NCBI RefSeq assembly: GCF_905475395.1
Contig: NC_058337.1
Span: 85,740,368-85,804,367, forward strand
DNA from: Chrysoperla carnea
Taxonomy: Eukaryota > Arthropoda > Insecta > Neuroptera > Chrysopidae
DNA: 64,000 bases
Direction: 5' to 3'
Below the pieces are notes generated by a model. It made no database searches. It was not told the origin of the DNA and worked only from the letters and a program-made list of their open reading frames with translations. Shown here one piece after another: positions 1 through 12,968 of the stretch. The translations under genes and the position numbers were made by a program. The first letter of the stretch is position 1. Each line of letters begins with the position of its first letter.

Positions 1-3000
1 AATACAAATTTGCAATAGTAGAGAGTATAAAGATGTTTACAAAGCGTATACCTACTTACATTTCATGAGTACAAGAGCACTTTCATGTAATTCTCTTAAT
101 TAGTTTGTTAATTGAAGAAATATACTTTTATAGAGAGTAACATTTCTAAATAATAATAATATAAAAGAAAAGTAAATATTCAAACATTTATAATTCAAGT
201 GTTTACAATGAACTTAACAAAAACCAGTGGATCGACGACTATGAGCACTAGGTACTACTGACTGACTGACTGATTCAATAGAAAGGACTGGTATAACCAA
301 CGATATGGTTCGGGTTTTTGATCAAATATTGTTTGGGTTTTATAAGAGTACTATGTGCATCAAGTACTGTTGCTGTGCATAGTGTATATATTCCATATAG
401 TACAAGAATGATAGTACAAAGAGCTCAGAAATATACGTAGCCCGTTGCTAATGTGATTATCTTATGGTTATTTGAAAGAATGAAAAATAACTTGTGAAAG
501 TTGCTGTTACGTGGAGTTTAAGTTAAGATATAAAAAACTAAAATAAAAAACAATTTTGCCTATTTTCATAATAGTTTGTAGCATCAACATTGGTTGTGAT
601 ATACTTCTTTTTGGGTTAGGTGCCTACTTTGTTCATGTTATTTTATTAGCTGATATGCGCAAAATGTAAAGTTTGAACAGTTTTTCGCAGATAATTTGAA
701 AACCTTGCATCCATTCGAAAAAAGTTTGCTATCACAATAAACCTTATAATTGAATAGCATTGTGTTCGACGAAGTCGAATTTCCCTTTTCAAAGTTTATA
801 AAACATCTTCGAAGTGACTATGACTGTTAGAAGAGGCTCGATAATTCACAAATTGCGATACTTATTTTTCTCGATTGAATATACGTACCGTTTTGAGCTA
901 TGCACTATAAAACCCTTACATATTGAAAAACGAAATGAAAATTACGGGGAAACACGTACATCGGATTATTCTTAGGGGGGTGGAATGTGTTATTCAGTTG
1001 TTTATACAGGGGCGCCTTCATGGTTAAGCTGGAGGGATTAATTTGAGTTTCTCCAAATGGAACTGCATATTTCTTGTACCCTTCTCGAATAATTAGAGTG
1101 GACACTTTTGTAAAACTTTGGACACTTTTGGACACTTTTGTAAAACTTGTGTAGTATCGTAAATAAAATACTTAACGTAAAATATAGCATATATGATTTG
1201 AATGGAAACTCGTATAAAAAGATATATATTTACGCATCTGCAACTTTTATTTTTAACTTTTTTAGTTTAGTAGAGGATGGAACAGCAAAATGTGCGATTT
1301 TAAAAACACTCTAAGACCAATAACTAATAAATATTTTCAAAAACTTTTTTTACCATATTGTAATTCTTAAAAAAGCAAAAAAAAATTTAAAGTTAATTTT
1401 GTTTTTAACTGTATAAAGTTGATTAACTTATCAATTAATTATTTTCTTTTGATTTTGTCTGAAAAAAATCGTCGAAAGAGAGAAGAACTAAAGCAGGATA
1501 AGCGAACGCCAACAGTTGAAGCAATGAAAAATCGGACCTGAAAATAAGTGGTTTCAGTCTTGCAGAATATAATAAATAACTTGGTCATTTGGAGAAATGT
1601 GTACAACAGTATAGAAATCATCTAAACATCTTACTGATGTTATTATTTGAATTCACTTACATTTGTATATTTTTCTTGAATACATTTTTATATAATTTAG
1701 GAATCTAAGTTGTTGGAAATAAAATTCACATATAATTTAGTTAAAAATACAATTTATAATTAACTTGGAAATACAATTTATGATTATAAAAGACAATTTA
1801 TTCTACATGCTTTCCAGTATCTCTTCTAAGTCTTGAAAGGTTGATCAAGTAACTATAGCAAAATTTTCATCGAATCTTGAGCTCAGAGTTAATTTTTTCT
1901 CTATTGCTTGTGCTATTTATAAATTATAATGTCTGTATAAAGTATGCACAGGAAGTTTGTAGAATCCTCAAATGAATCATAATATGATTATGAAAGTGAG
2001 ATCCAACTCGACCAAGTTATTTAGGTAATTTTTAGCCATTATCTCAGATTGTTTCGAGATATATATGGAGATAAAAATGTATTTTTAAACTACCAAATCA
2101 TCATTGAATTCAGTGATGTGATTTTTCACACGCTAGTGAATAACCATCAAGATCCTTGTACACTTATTTTAAAAAAAGTTTGCCTTTTTAATTTTGGACA
2201 GGGAATTAAATGCTTAAATACAGTTCGTTTAACGCGCACATCCATTGTCAAGTATTTTGCGCTTAGGCCGAGAATAAGGTCACCTGTTCGCTTTTAATTC
2301 AACCATTATTTGCTGTTTTGAACTGATATTTGTATGTATATATTATTCATTTCATATAACTCAAACACCGCAAATTCTTGAGTTCAAATTTTGGATTTAG
2401 AACTGTTGTAATACTTTAGCATAGCTTCTCCTTGTAAACTTCATTGCACGCTGCCGTATAAAAACTTTTCAATTTTCAGATTACAAATATTTCTTTTCTA
2501 TCATCTCTAATTACATTTTGACTCATTTATAAGCAAATTCTGATTTCGTTCGGCTGCTGCATCATTTTTTTTCTTTTCATATTAACGAATTTGGATGAAT
2601 TACTACCATTAAATTTGGTGTTCAACCATCAATACTTTTCAAACTTCTAGTATATTATATATTCGTTGTGTGCGTAGTCATGGTAGGGATAATAAAATCG
2701 ATGCCAGCGCTTTAAGTGAAAAATTTTGGAGATAAAGTGGGCTGTTATGACTAATTTGCAATTATTTACATGTTAATGATATAGAAACTGTCAAATTAAA
2801 ATGATTGAAAAACACTAATTAATTAAACTTAATGCATTAAAAATTGTGAAAATAAGAAATCAAATTGTACAAATATTATTTTTCAAATGTTAATTATCGT
2901 AATTATTTATTTAAATTTGTGAAACAAGAATATTAAATTTTAAATGTAAGTTTTCAATGCAATCCACACAATTATATATGCATCCATTAATTCTATAATT

Positions 3001-3423
3001 AAAGTAGTGTATCGTTGTCATGGAAACGAAATTCACGCTCGGAGCGAATAGATGGTGTATGTTATTTACTGGTTGTAGAGACACATAATATAGTTAAAGC
3101 GATCTATCTATATCTATACCATGTGATAGAAAATAAAATATACAAAGACTTTTCATCATTTTATTTGTTAGCGCTTGTTTGTCAGTCAAACATGATGTAG
3201 TGGTTTTTTAGGGTTGAATAAAACTTGTACGTTGCGTTACGTTATTGAAATTATTTTCAAATTATATTTGGGTGACCATAGATATTACAGATATAATTTT
3301 CATTAAGATCAACTCTAATTAATATATTTGATTTTCTGTAATTATTGCACTGGTGATAAAGGACTTTCAAATTTGGTAGTGTGATAATGAAAATCTAAAA
3401 ATATTGAAATCTTGATGAAGTAC
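1..3423. other. Intergenic or intronic DNA, no gene recognised
   Basis: AT-rich sequence with short, uninformative open frames. The only local structure I see is a four-fold GACT run near 260-272 and a small tandem block near 1099-1150, where the decamer GGACACTTTT occurs three times. None of the frames shows a recognisable domain. Confidence 0.6.
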
Positions 3424-3426
3424 TTA

Positions 3427-3728
3427 GGGGGCGTCCATAAATTACGTGAGATGATTAAGGGGGGGAGGGGGTCGAGTCAAATATCATCTAATCTCACGTT
3501 GGGGAGAGGGGGGGGTCTCGACAAATATCACGCAATTTTTTTTTCTGATTGAAACAAAAAAATATTCTACTATTTTGTTGAATTTAATCCAAATTGTATG
3601 TATGAAAAATCTCACGTGAGATTGGGGGACGGGGGAGGGGGTTGACTAAAACCTCACGACATCTCACCAAGGGGAGAGGGAGGGACAGAAAATTTAAAAA
3701 ACACCTCACGTAATTTATGGACGCCCCC
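3427..3728. mobile_element. MITE with 25-bp terminal inverted repeats and TTA duplication (PIF/Harbinger-like)
   Basis: A 302-bp element starts GGGGGCGTCCATAAATTACG and ends with the inverse complement. The matching ends are about 25 bp. They are flanked on both sides by TTA (3424-3426 and 3729-3731), which reads as a 3-bp target duplication. The interior has G-rich and CTCACGTGAGAT-like stretches and is itself partly inverted; it has no coding capacity. A 3-bp TTA/TWA duplication and G-starting ends are known features of PIF/Harbinger elements, so a non-autonomous member of that superfamily is the likely identity. The family assignment is inference. Confidence 0.75.
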
Positions 3729-3731
3729 TTA

Positions 3732-5964
3732 AGCTATGTTTGTAATTTATAGCCATTGAAAATTGTGGGAAAAAGCAGTCACTCTTCGTGATATGACTCT
3801 GCCAATAGTAATGATAAAATCGAGATTGAATAAGCATTGGTCGAGAGGTCTATGACAAACATTGTATGATGAACTATTAAAAAGGTCTTGCCTAGTCAGT
3901 TTATAAGGCACTATTACCATTCAATTGAGTGAAAACTTACCAACATTCGCTTGCTACACAGTTAATGTCAACAACATCTTTTCGTCATCTGAAACAAGCA
4001 TTAAAAAAACAGTATAGTAGTTCGATTTACTATGAGGTTCCAAAATAGCGGCTTTGAACACTTTTCGAGAGTATTATCTAATCTGTTAGCAGCAAAGAGT
4101 AACTCGGGCATAATTTTTCATATCGAATGCAGTTATGATTCTAGGTTAGTCAGTCTTCGTAACCAGATTTACCCATATTTGGAAACTACAATGGCACTAA
4201 AATACCACATAGACAAACAGAAGTTTTAAACTTCCGTTTCATGTCAAGGACAAAATACACACTAACTATTTTTAGTTCAAATAGAGTGGAGGCATTGAGT
4301 CGAACTTAGAAACCGAGACTATTTTGGTATTGTATCATCGAATGATATCATCGCTTCCACGTTGGGTATCGGATATTGGCAAAAGCCTGATTACCTGTCT
4401 TCAAGTAACCAAAAATTTTAATTATTTATTGTTCGTAATGTTACAAATGCTTATCAAGTCACTCCATAAAACATAAATATAAATTAGCCACTAACTAACT
4501 TGGTTCAAAAGCTTTGACTGAGGTTTGAGCTAGAGATGGCTTACCAAGATTTGGCAAAACAATGCTGGCCTAAATTTGAGCAGGAGCTTGATGGGGTGAA
4601 GGCTTGGGGGATGCTGACCCTGCCTCAATTGTTATTTTCAGTTGTTTCAAGGTACCAAATTGCCGTTTAAGACGTTATTATTGTACCAGTGGTTTTTATC
4701 AAAAAACTCTCCAAGAGTTCTTCTGTTTGTTTTACATGTTCTGCTTTTCAAAAACTTTCCATTATTGTTCTGGACCAATTTTTGCAAAGCCTTTCTGGAA
4801 ATTTTGCTAATAAACAAAAATATTATAAAAAGCTTAATAATTTACAGACTCAACGTTGAATTTCCGGGTGGAAAACATTATTTACCGTAAAATTAGAGCT
4901 ATTTATAAAAATCTCATCTGTATACAATTCATAATTCTATGACTAAAAATAGCGCTCGCTCCTTCAATGAACGGAAAGAGTCACTACTTTACTCGTAGTA
5001 CGACTACAAGTAGATTTTGTATTGGTTACAAAAATGATTGTGTCAATAAAATACTTTATGTTACAGTACAGTACGTACTAACTAACATCTATATAATATT
5101 CACCCATGCACCCCTACTCAAACCATATAACCCATCTATATAAACTCATTGAAGCAAGAAAAGTGATGGACAACATAATATTTAAGTAATTGGTATAAAC
5201 GAATATAATAATATTGTATCTATCTACAAAGATAAATTACAATGTATCTCAAAAAGTATATTGACCGTTCTATGTCATTAAATGTGTCTTTTAAATGAAA
5301 AATTATGTCTACCATAGAATAGACAGATATAACAAGAACAAATAAGTCATTCTTCTCAGTTTGTACATAAAAAAATGACTTTCAAATTACAAAATTGACC
5401 AGCAGTAATATTGTGTATGATATTACAATTAGATATCGATATTGATTGGCTTTAATTTTTCTGGATTTTTCTTAAAACAATTCTACGCATTGTGTAAGGG
5501 AGGTTCAATTAGTTTATTTTATTTTTATTTATCATAATTAATACAACCATTGGGTATTTGGTATAGCAGACCAATTATACTGTGGGTATGTGTCACGTGT
5601 TAAAGATCTTTGTTAAAGAACCACTGCGACTCTCTAACTTTTCCATATGAATAATGGTTGCAAGCCTTGATTTTTATCCATAAATAATAAGTGAAATTGT
5701 CCTGCTCAATGACTCTCCTGCTTAAGAACGGTTCCTCGAGAGCAAGGACAATTTTATTTATGTGTTCAGCCAGCGATTACTAACAGGCAGGGTAGTTATA
5801 ATTTTTAATTTTTTTAATTATTTATTTTTATTTTCTGAATGTAATAAAAGAATTATTTGTTGAAACTAATGAAAGCTGGATATTTGAACAATTATTTATA
5901 AAAAATGTTCTGCATAATTATTCATGATTAAAGATTCAGCCGTTGAGTGGTTATATGAAAAAAA
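3732..5964. other. No gene recognised
   Basis: AT-rich DNA. Short open frames near 4032-4229 and 4604-4890 have no recognisable motif and look like chance. No tandem repeat or long inverted repeat was seen. Confidence 0.55.
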
Positions 5965-6292
5965 AACCGACTTCAAAAAAAAACTATTTCGAAAAAATTT
6001 AATACGTACTCAAAAGTAAAAAAACAATATTTCAATTATTGTTATTTTCGGAGTCGGTGTCAGCTAAGGAAACAACTGTGACAGAACAGTTTGCTGACTG
6101 GCTGACACCGCCCGAAAATAACAATAATTGTAACTACATAATATTATCCTTATTTTTTATTTTTTTTTTAAGTTTTTTAGTTTATGATTTTTAGTGAATC
6201 TGAAGTACACTAACTAATTTGTCACAAAAAAAAAGCGAAATCGGTTGGCGTGATATTGAGTTATTCGACCATTTGTCGCGCACATACTTAAT

Positions 6293-7825
6293 CAGTGGCG
6301 GATTTAGAGATTTGCCGCCCGTAAGCTATTCAATTTTTGCCGCCTCTAAATTTTGATATCTTAGTTCACAATCATATCAATTATCTATCAATAAAATTGC
6401 AACTTTATGATTTGTGCTCCATTATCCTCATTACATCAACTTTTCCCGTATGGTTAGTATCATCGAGAACTATGGTACCGTGTTAGATCCTTGATTATTT
6501 TTACAGCAAAGAATTATCAAAAAACAATATTTTATGCAAAAAATATCTCAAACATGTACCAATTTTAAAGTAAGTTAAGGTATGTGTTAAAACTATACAA
6601 TACTTATGTAATAGGAATAAAGCTTACACAAAAAATCTAGATTTGGCGAACGACCGAACGTTGATAAATATTTATTATTACACTTACAGTTACAAAACAA
6701 CACAATAAATATATCCTTTCTTAATTATTTGTTAGTATTATAATTCAAGTCAAATTATAAAAGCATTACAATACTATTTTGCGACACTTTGAATTCGCAA
6801 AATCATTTATTATATCGTCGTACGAAATCTTGTTTATTAGCTCTGACTCTATGCACAAGAGAGCTAAAGCGTTTAGCTTTTCTTGACTTAAAGTCGATCG
6901 GAGGTAGTTCTTTACTCTCTTCAAGCAAGAGAAGCTTCTTTCACCTGAACAATTTGTCACTGGTGTACAAAGAGCCATACGAAGTACTATATCCAAGTTT
7001 GGATAAATGCTTCCTAGATTCTGATCTCGCAGGAATAAAGACAGATTTTTTTATGATCCAGAAATTGGTTTTATTGAAATTCTTTCAGATGAAAGGTAGC
7101 TTTGAAAGTGTACGTATTCCTGAACTAAGTCTGTTTCTAAATCATTAGGATACATTTTTTCTAAAAAACTGGCTTTTTCCGTCAGAACTGATGGTAACAA
7201 CTCACTTATTTTGGTAAGAAATGAAAATTTCTCGTTAAATCCGTGATAAGCCTCTTGTCGTTTTGCTAACTCGGATATGAGTCTGTCTATGACAACGAGA
7301 AATGTGTTAACCCTGAAGTAATCACTCGCAGCTATTCCAATATCTTCATCGGGTGTTTCATCGAATCTTTGTCATCATGATTAGACCATCGATATTGTAT
7401 CAAGATTGAATTGTGTAAGGAGATCTCATAATTATTAGGTACACGGAGAAAAAATTATAGTAATTATCAGTGAAGAAAATATGTAAAAATAACTAAATTT
7501 CGACTATAATATGGAATCGCTATTGCGATATTCTAAAAATTCATGATCATTACATTATAATCAAAAGCGTTTAGCGGTTTAGCAATTGTTTATGCAGAGA
7601 TTTTGAGATATTTATTATTTAGCACTGTATATAGGACTACATTTCGGTTTTTGTTGAATATTTTAATTCCTCTATAATTTTTGAAATTCGTATTTTGTGT
7701 GTGTATTATAATTTTTTCTAAATTTTGTCAATCGAAATAAAAAATTTATGAACTAAATTTGCCGCCCCTTAAAATTTGCCGCCCTAGGCTCCAGCCTACT
7801 CAGCCTGCTGGTAAATCCGCCACTG
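6293..7825 (-). mobile_element. hAT transposon with 8-bp target-site duplication, nested in the palindromic repeat
   Basis: Terminal inverted repeats CAGTGGCGGATTTA and TAAATCCGCCACTG bound a 1533-bp element. The octamer TACTTAAT is present immediately outside both ends (6285-6292 and 7826-7833), which is the 8-bp duplication expected of hAT insertions. Both ends also carry the subterminal motif TTGCCGCCC. The element contains the C-terminal remains of a hAT transposase on the minus strand. It is too short to hold a full transposase gene, so it is a deletion derivative or decayed copy. Excising the element and one duplication restores the surrounding repeat, which makes the order of insertion clear. 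Confidence 0.9.
6766..7372 (-). pseudogene. hAT transposase C-terminal fragment (dimerisation region), decayed
   Basis: Read on the minus strand, one frame runs from about 7372 to the TAA at 6766-6768 with a single internal stop (TAA near 7067-7069). Before that stop it contains MYPNDLETDLVQEYVHFQSY. After it come IYPNLDIVLRMAL, TNCSGERSFSCLKRVKNYLR and LNALALLCIESEL. The block with conserved Ser-Gly-Glu-Arg-Ser-Phe-Ser and then Leu-x-x-Leu-Ala-Leu-Leu is the usual C-terminal dimerisation region of hAT transposases (known family feature); the wording resembles the ZMYM1-like group common in insects. The N-terminal BED finger and most of the catalytic core are missing. It lies inside the terminal repeats of the hAT element and shares its fate. 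It is not expected to be active. Confidence 0.85.
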
Positions 7826-8021
7826 TACTTAATGCAAATTCAAGACTCATGGATGCCATTGTCAAAACTGGACCAAATTGAATTGAAATCACACGGGAGG
7901 ACCAGCTTTCAAATAAAAAAAGAATAATCAAAATCAGTTCACCCGGTGGAAAGTTCTGAGGTCATAAACATAAAGAAAAACACAGTCGAATTGAGAACCT
8001 TCTCCTTTTTTGAAGTCGGTT

Positions 8022-9120
8022 AAAAATTCCTAATGATTGGCAAGTAGATGTAGCTCGTGCTTGAATAAATAAATTTTTTTGACACAGTTGTATTTGAGCA
8101 GCACCTTCTGAAAATTCTATGTTTCTAGCGCCTCGACGGTGTTTATGTTAAACCTGTCGAAATTATGATGGTCTTATCATCAACATTATCAACTTGTTTC
8201 CCCGAAATTAAAAGTAGCTCAATAGGCATATTTTTTAAGAAAAATTACTAACATATAAAAATAAAAAATTATCAATTTTTTTTGCTTTTCAAAAACTTGC
8301 TTAGATGTGTAGAAATTTCTAATAATAAAAAAAATTTATGACGCATTAGTAGTTTCACTAGAAAGATCGTTTAGAAACATGATGGTCATTATGAAAAGAA
8401 TTTTTTTTTATATTTTCGTAAATAATATTAAATAATTTTGTACAAAAACAGATTTATATCCCAAGGGTGAATGAATAATTCTCTTCGTAATATACAAGAC
8501 ACAGCGCTATTACTACAACCTTAAGATTAAGATGACCATTTCAATTTGGAGGGAATAACTACCCTTCATCAATATACTTTACTGTACCCGCCCTCAAATG
8601 TCTTCATTTAAATTATACTAATTATTTATTAGGAAAACAACGATACATTATTCTGGTTATCAAAGAATGAGAGAATGTGCTTCAATATCACTTAATCATA
8701 ATAAAATATCAGGTAAATATCCAGAATACAGAATGTTTGTCACCTTTTTACTTTTCTTGAACACCTGACTAACAACTACCAGTCGAATTTGATTTTTCAT
8801 TTTTTAAGTAGTATTGATAAATTTTTTAAAGCTTTTGTTAAATTAGCTTTAATTCCTATCTGTTAATTCTACTACATATCTTGCAATATATATATTTGTA
8901 TAAAGTTTTATTGCTGACCACAGTCATATTAAAGTTGATACATGATTTTTGTACATTTGGGTAGTTTTAAAGAACGGGATTTTTGTTTTTCAAAGCCATT
9001 TTTTAAAATACTTCAAGGAAAATCGTTTCTCCTTATAGCACTTTTATTCCTATACATGTGTACTTTTATTGAGAATGTAAGCCATTGATAAAACTGAACC
9101 TTAAATAAATAAAGTAATAT
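8022..9120. other. No gene recognised
   Basis: AT-rich sequence with homopolymer A/T runs. No domain-bearing open frame and no repeat boundary was recognised. Confidence 0.5.
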
Positions 9121-9651
9121 CTGGATGACCGAGCTTTGCTCGGTATTCTTAAAAAGACACAAATTTTATCACTAATAGAAGACCGTTTTAAATGTCTCCA
9201 CACAAATACCAATTTGAATCATTAACTACGATATACACCAATAGATGTCAGGAAGAGTTATAATTTGCATTGTATTTCATTAACTACGATATACACCAAT
9301 AGATGTCAGGAAGAGTTATAATTTGCATTGCCGGTTTCAGTTTTTCATGAAAAGACGGATAAAACGACGTTTTTTTTTAAATGAAACCTTGTTAGATCGA
9401 CTTATCGCCCCAAAAAACCCCTACATACTCATTTTCATGAAAATCGTTGGAGCCATTTCCAAGATCGTTGATATATATATATACAAGAATTGCTCGTTTA
9501 AATATATAAGATTGCCGGTTTCAGTTTTTCATGAAAAGACGGATAAAACGACGTTTTTTTAAAATGAAACCTTGTTAGATCGACTTATCGCCCCAAAAAA
9601 CCCCTACATACTCATTTTCATGAAAATCGTTGGAGCCATTTCCAAGATCGT

Positions 9652-9686
<35 letters not shown>

Positions 9687-9715
9687 AGAATTGCTCGTTT
9701 AAATATATAAGATAT
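9121..9715 (+). repeat. Dispersed repeat with two successive tandem duplications (58 bp and 184 bp)
   Basis: The block opens with a short perfect hairpin ACCGAGC-TTT-GCTCGGT (9128-9144). A unit beginning CATTAACTACGATATACACC occurs at 9220 and again at 9278 (period 58). A second unit beginning CCGGTTTCAGTTTTTCATGA occurs at 9331 and again at 9515 (period 184). The copies are almost identical except for the length of an internal TA run (about 9650-9683 in the second copy). The open frame at 9323-9562 is a by-product of this duplication. Phrases such as ACAAGAATTGCTCGTTTAAA are ones I associate with dispersed insect repeats. Confidence 0.75.
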
Positions 9716-10815
9716 ATAATGTAATTACAACATAATTATTTATAATCGACATCGAAAACATAATTGCAGGACCCGATGGAGAGCCTTAGATAGATATCGC
9801 AACGAAACTCAACGAAATCGTGCAATGCTTATCCACATTGAGACAGCGTAAATAAGTGCGTCTAACATTCGTCTAACACCATGTTTTTACAAGGGGATGC
9901 TAGCAATTTTATTTCAGTATTGAATATCTTCAAATCAAGTGGGTAAAAAGGAAGTTTAGTTTTTGAAATGGTTTTTAAGGGTGAATAATTGAAAGTGGGA
10001 AAAACTCGTTTAGGCTGTCAAGAAGCGCAGTTAAGTCCTGTATCGTTTACAAATGGAGCTGTTTCCGTAGCTCAATCCTTCGGGATATCATTACTGTTTT
10101 ACAAAAATAGTTGGGGCCCAAGGTAGTAGTCTGGAGGTACCCCTGCCTTGACATAGAACAGCATTTTGAAATATTTGTGATTAAACCATTGTAAATTCAA
10201 GTTATAACAAGCGTCTTTGAGACTTAATTTAATTCTATAGGTTTCAAAGAATATTCAAACTTTTTATCACATTTCATTTTTATTATTTCTACATCTTTTG
10301 AAACACATTGTCCCAATTTTCTATAAAATAAATTTTATATTTTATTTATTGTAAAATCTTAACTTTTGGTCCTTTTATAAAATAAGTAATAATAATGTTT
10401 CAAATGAAAATAAATGTTGAATGTATGTATATATACTCCATCTCATTTTAGTAAGTACCATTAATAAGAAAAAATTATTAAAACAAGATACTGGGTAGAT
10501 TCAGTTGAAGAGAAAGGAGACTTTTGATGTAACTACTAAAGGTAGGTACTACAAATGAAACTTCTTGTACAAATATTTACATTTTCTGTATACCAAAAAT
10601 TATTGTTCAATAAATGAAATTAAATAAATTTATTTACTGTAGGAAAAATATTTATTTTATTACTTATTGACTTGTGGTTGAAATTTTATTAATGGATTTT
10701 AATTTATTAATTTCTCTATTCGGCCAGTAAATATTTTTGAAAACACTTAATACAAATTAAAAATAAAAATTACCATAAAAAAAATGATTTAAAATGATTT
10801 AATAAATCCAAAAAT
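9716..10815. other. No gene recognised
   Basis: AT-rich DNA with no supported coding region. The segment around 10020-10150 has slightly higher GC but no convincing frame. Confidence 0.5.
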
Positions 10816-11460
10816 TGAAATTTCGATGAAACTATATATAAGTTAATCCCAAAGACCCAAAAAAAACAAAAATCGGGTTTACGTATCGATTGGATGCATA
10901 GTTTTTAAAAAAATCGCTCTTTGTGTCCAATTTTGGATTATATCTCAAAAGCCACGCATCCAACCATTAAATTAATAGAATTTCATCGATATCAGAGGCC
11001 AACAAAATTTCTCGATTTTTTTCAATTTTCTTAAGGGGTACCCCTTAGAAAAAACCTAAAAAATCGGGAAAAAATTTTTGTTTCCGATTTCGATGAAACT
11101 ATATATATATATAAGATAATTTTGACCAAAAAAAATACAAAAATCGTGTTTATTTCTCGAATGGATGCATATTTTTTGAGAAAATCGCTGTTTGTGTCCA
11201 ATTTTGGATTATATCCCAAAAGCCACGCATCCAATTATTAAATAAACCCGATTTTTGATTTTTTTTTTATATCGGAGGCAAAAAAAATTTCTTGAATTTT
11301 TGCAATTATTTTGTGGGGCACGAAATTAAAAGTCAAATTTATATACTGATTAGATGTATAGTTTCTGAAAAGATCGCTCTTCGTGTTCAATTTTTAGATT
11401 ATATGTCAAAAACTTGGTTGTGATCATAAAATAAACCCTATTTTTAGATTTTTTCGGTCA
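10816..11460 (+). repeat. Three diverged tandem-like units
   Basis: The phrase AAAATCGCTCTTTGTGTCCA with the following ATTTTGGATTATAT recurs near 10911, 11182 and, more diverged, 11371. The first two units also share TTTCGATGAAACTATATATA and AAAAGCCACGCATCCAA. Spacing is uneven (about 271 then 189 bp). This fits a short, decaying tandem array or repeated insertion of one element. Confidence 0.65.
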
Positions 11461-11514
11461 ATAGATAAAAATGTAAAAAATGTTGCTTATAAAAAAAAAA
11501 AAACTTTTGTTTGA

Positions 11515-11566
11515 AAAATTTTTTCGTAAACATCACTGTTTATCCTTGAGGGCATAAATCAGGTGC
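11515..11566 (-). repeat. Fragment of dispersed repeat family R1
   Basis: The words GTAAACATCACTGTTTATCC and TGAGGGCATAAAT are the reverse complement of the start of the family seen in full at 34060, 36040 and 48170. Only the end is present here. Confidence 0.5.
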
Positions 11567-12359
11567 AAAAAAACAAAAAAAAATTATTGTTGTTGTATGA
11601 AAAATTTGGTTAATTTTTTTTAATCTGTTTGCTATATTTATTACTTACGAATTAAATTTTAAGCAAATTTGGGTTCACAGGGCTCATTATATAAAAGCTG
11701 TTTTCTAAATCTCTACTTTTTTGATAGAATATTATTGTACGATAGAAATTTGTCGATCGAATATGTGTCGATTGTACGATCGAAAATTAAAACTATTTAA
11801 TACATTATATTTAATAACGAACAAAATATCAAAGACTAAAAAAAATAAAATTAAAAGTAAATAAAATAACACATTTGTATTGTCAAATAAAATTAATTAT
11901 ATCAATTTATTTATTCTACAGGAATTAAATTCATTTATACGTTTCAAGCACCAATTTTTCCTACATTTTTAATGGATTTTTTTTGTTATTTTTATCTCGA
12001 TATATATATGTAGATATTTGATTTCAAACTTAATTATGTAGACATTAATACTGTACCTTTACGTATATAGTGTGAGTTGAAAGTGCAAAGACATTTATCT
12101 AGGGACATCAGGTCACTAGGGACACAATGATGGACAGAATAAACAATTACCAATTACAACAACATGGTCACCATATATGAATTGTGAATGTTACTGACCC
12201 TAACTATCAAATATAACAACCAGAGTAACTAAATAATATATACTAGCTATAACCAGTAAAGCTTTTGCATGAAGCTCCTATTGTATCAATATTAAAACAT
12301 TCAATTTTGTTTTTGTACAGTAATATACTTTATAAATATTATTCCTTGTAAACCGATTT
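11567..12359. other. No gene recognised
   Basis: AT-rich DNA. No coding or repeat structure stands out. Confidence 0.5.
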
Positions 12360-12475
12360 TTGGAAACTTAGCTTTAAAATGTTCTCAATTAAGTCGGTTC
12401 GACCGTTTAGGGGCTACGATGCCACTGAGAACCACACAGACGCACAGATAAAAAACTTTAAACTTATAACACTTC
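12360..12475 (+). repeat. Dispersed repeat 3' tail, copy 1
   Basis: It contains GGGGCTACGATGCCACTGAG followed by ACACAGACGCACAGAT and AACTTATAAC. The same order of words appears in copy 2 about 500 bp downstream. Such tails (a codon-like 'cgtttaggcgctacgatgcc' phrase, an ACAGAC-rich stretch, then CTTATAACACC) recur in many insect genomes. The parent element is not identifiable here. Confidence 0.6.
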
Positions 12476-12769
12476 ATCTTAAATCAATATGAAAGTGATG
12501 GTCAAGAGCATCAGATGAGATGAAAAGGCTACTTAGAGAGTTATCGTTTTTGCGGACAAATTTTTGGAAATATTTTAATTGAAATTGAAATATTTGAGTT
12601 GAGTTTGTTCTTTTGAATTATTGTTTTGAATTACCTAATTATTTTACCATTTCACTTTTCAAAATGAATTGTGCTAGGTTTATTTGACCATTCATTTCCA
12701 TAGTAATTATTTATGTGTTAAAATTATGAGTCATGCGTTTTCCAAATTGAATCTATTTTGAAGATTATC

Positions 12770-12968
12770 GCCAATTATTTAGTTTTTTCGTGAACGGAAA
12801 CCTAAGATCCACTTGAAGCATAGCTAAGAACACTCTCCGTTAAAATTACCTTTCAAATGAAACAAAAATAATTAAAATCGATTTATCCGTTTAGGCGCTA
12901 CGATGCCACAGACAGACAAACACACAGACACACACGCATAGCGGTCAAACTTATAACACCCTTTTTTT
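12770..12968 (+). repeat. Dispersed repeat 3' tail, copy 2
   Basis: A longer copy with AAGCATAGCTAAGAACACTC, CTCCGTTAAAATTACC, TTTAGGCGCTACGATGCCAC, an ACAGACAGACAAACACACAG-type stretch and CAAACTTATAACACCC. It matches copy 1 in order and orientation. Confidence 0.65.

Larger units (their letters stand above)
5965..8021 (+). mobile_element. Palindromic non-autonomous repeat, copy 1 (interrupted by a hAT element)
   Basis: The element begins AACCGACTTCAAAAAA and ends with the inverse complement TTTTTTGAAGTCGGTT. Its left part (about 5965-6180) folds into a long hairpin whose apex carries GTCGGTGTCAGCTAAGGA and the opposing GCTGACACCG. A conserved right part follows, with landmarks such as GTGAATCTGAAGTACACTAA and AAAGTTCTGAGGT. 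Two more copies lie at about 22987-23501 and 62844-63439. Without the nested insertion this copy is about 516 bp, close to copy 2. No protein is encoded. I do not assign it to a named superfamily. Confidence 0.7.

Noticed and set aside
6789..7148. 119-codon plus-strand frame
   Set aside because: It is antisense to the hAT transposase remnant, whose minus-strand reading matches a known family.
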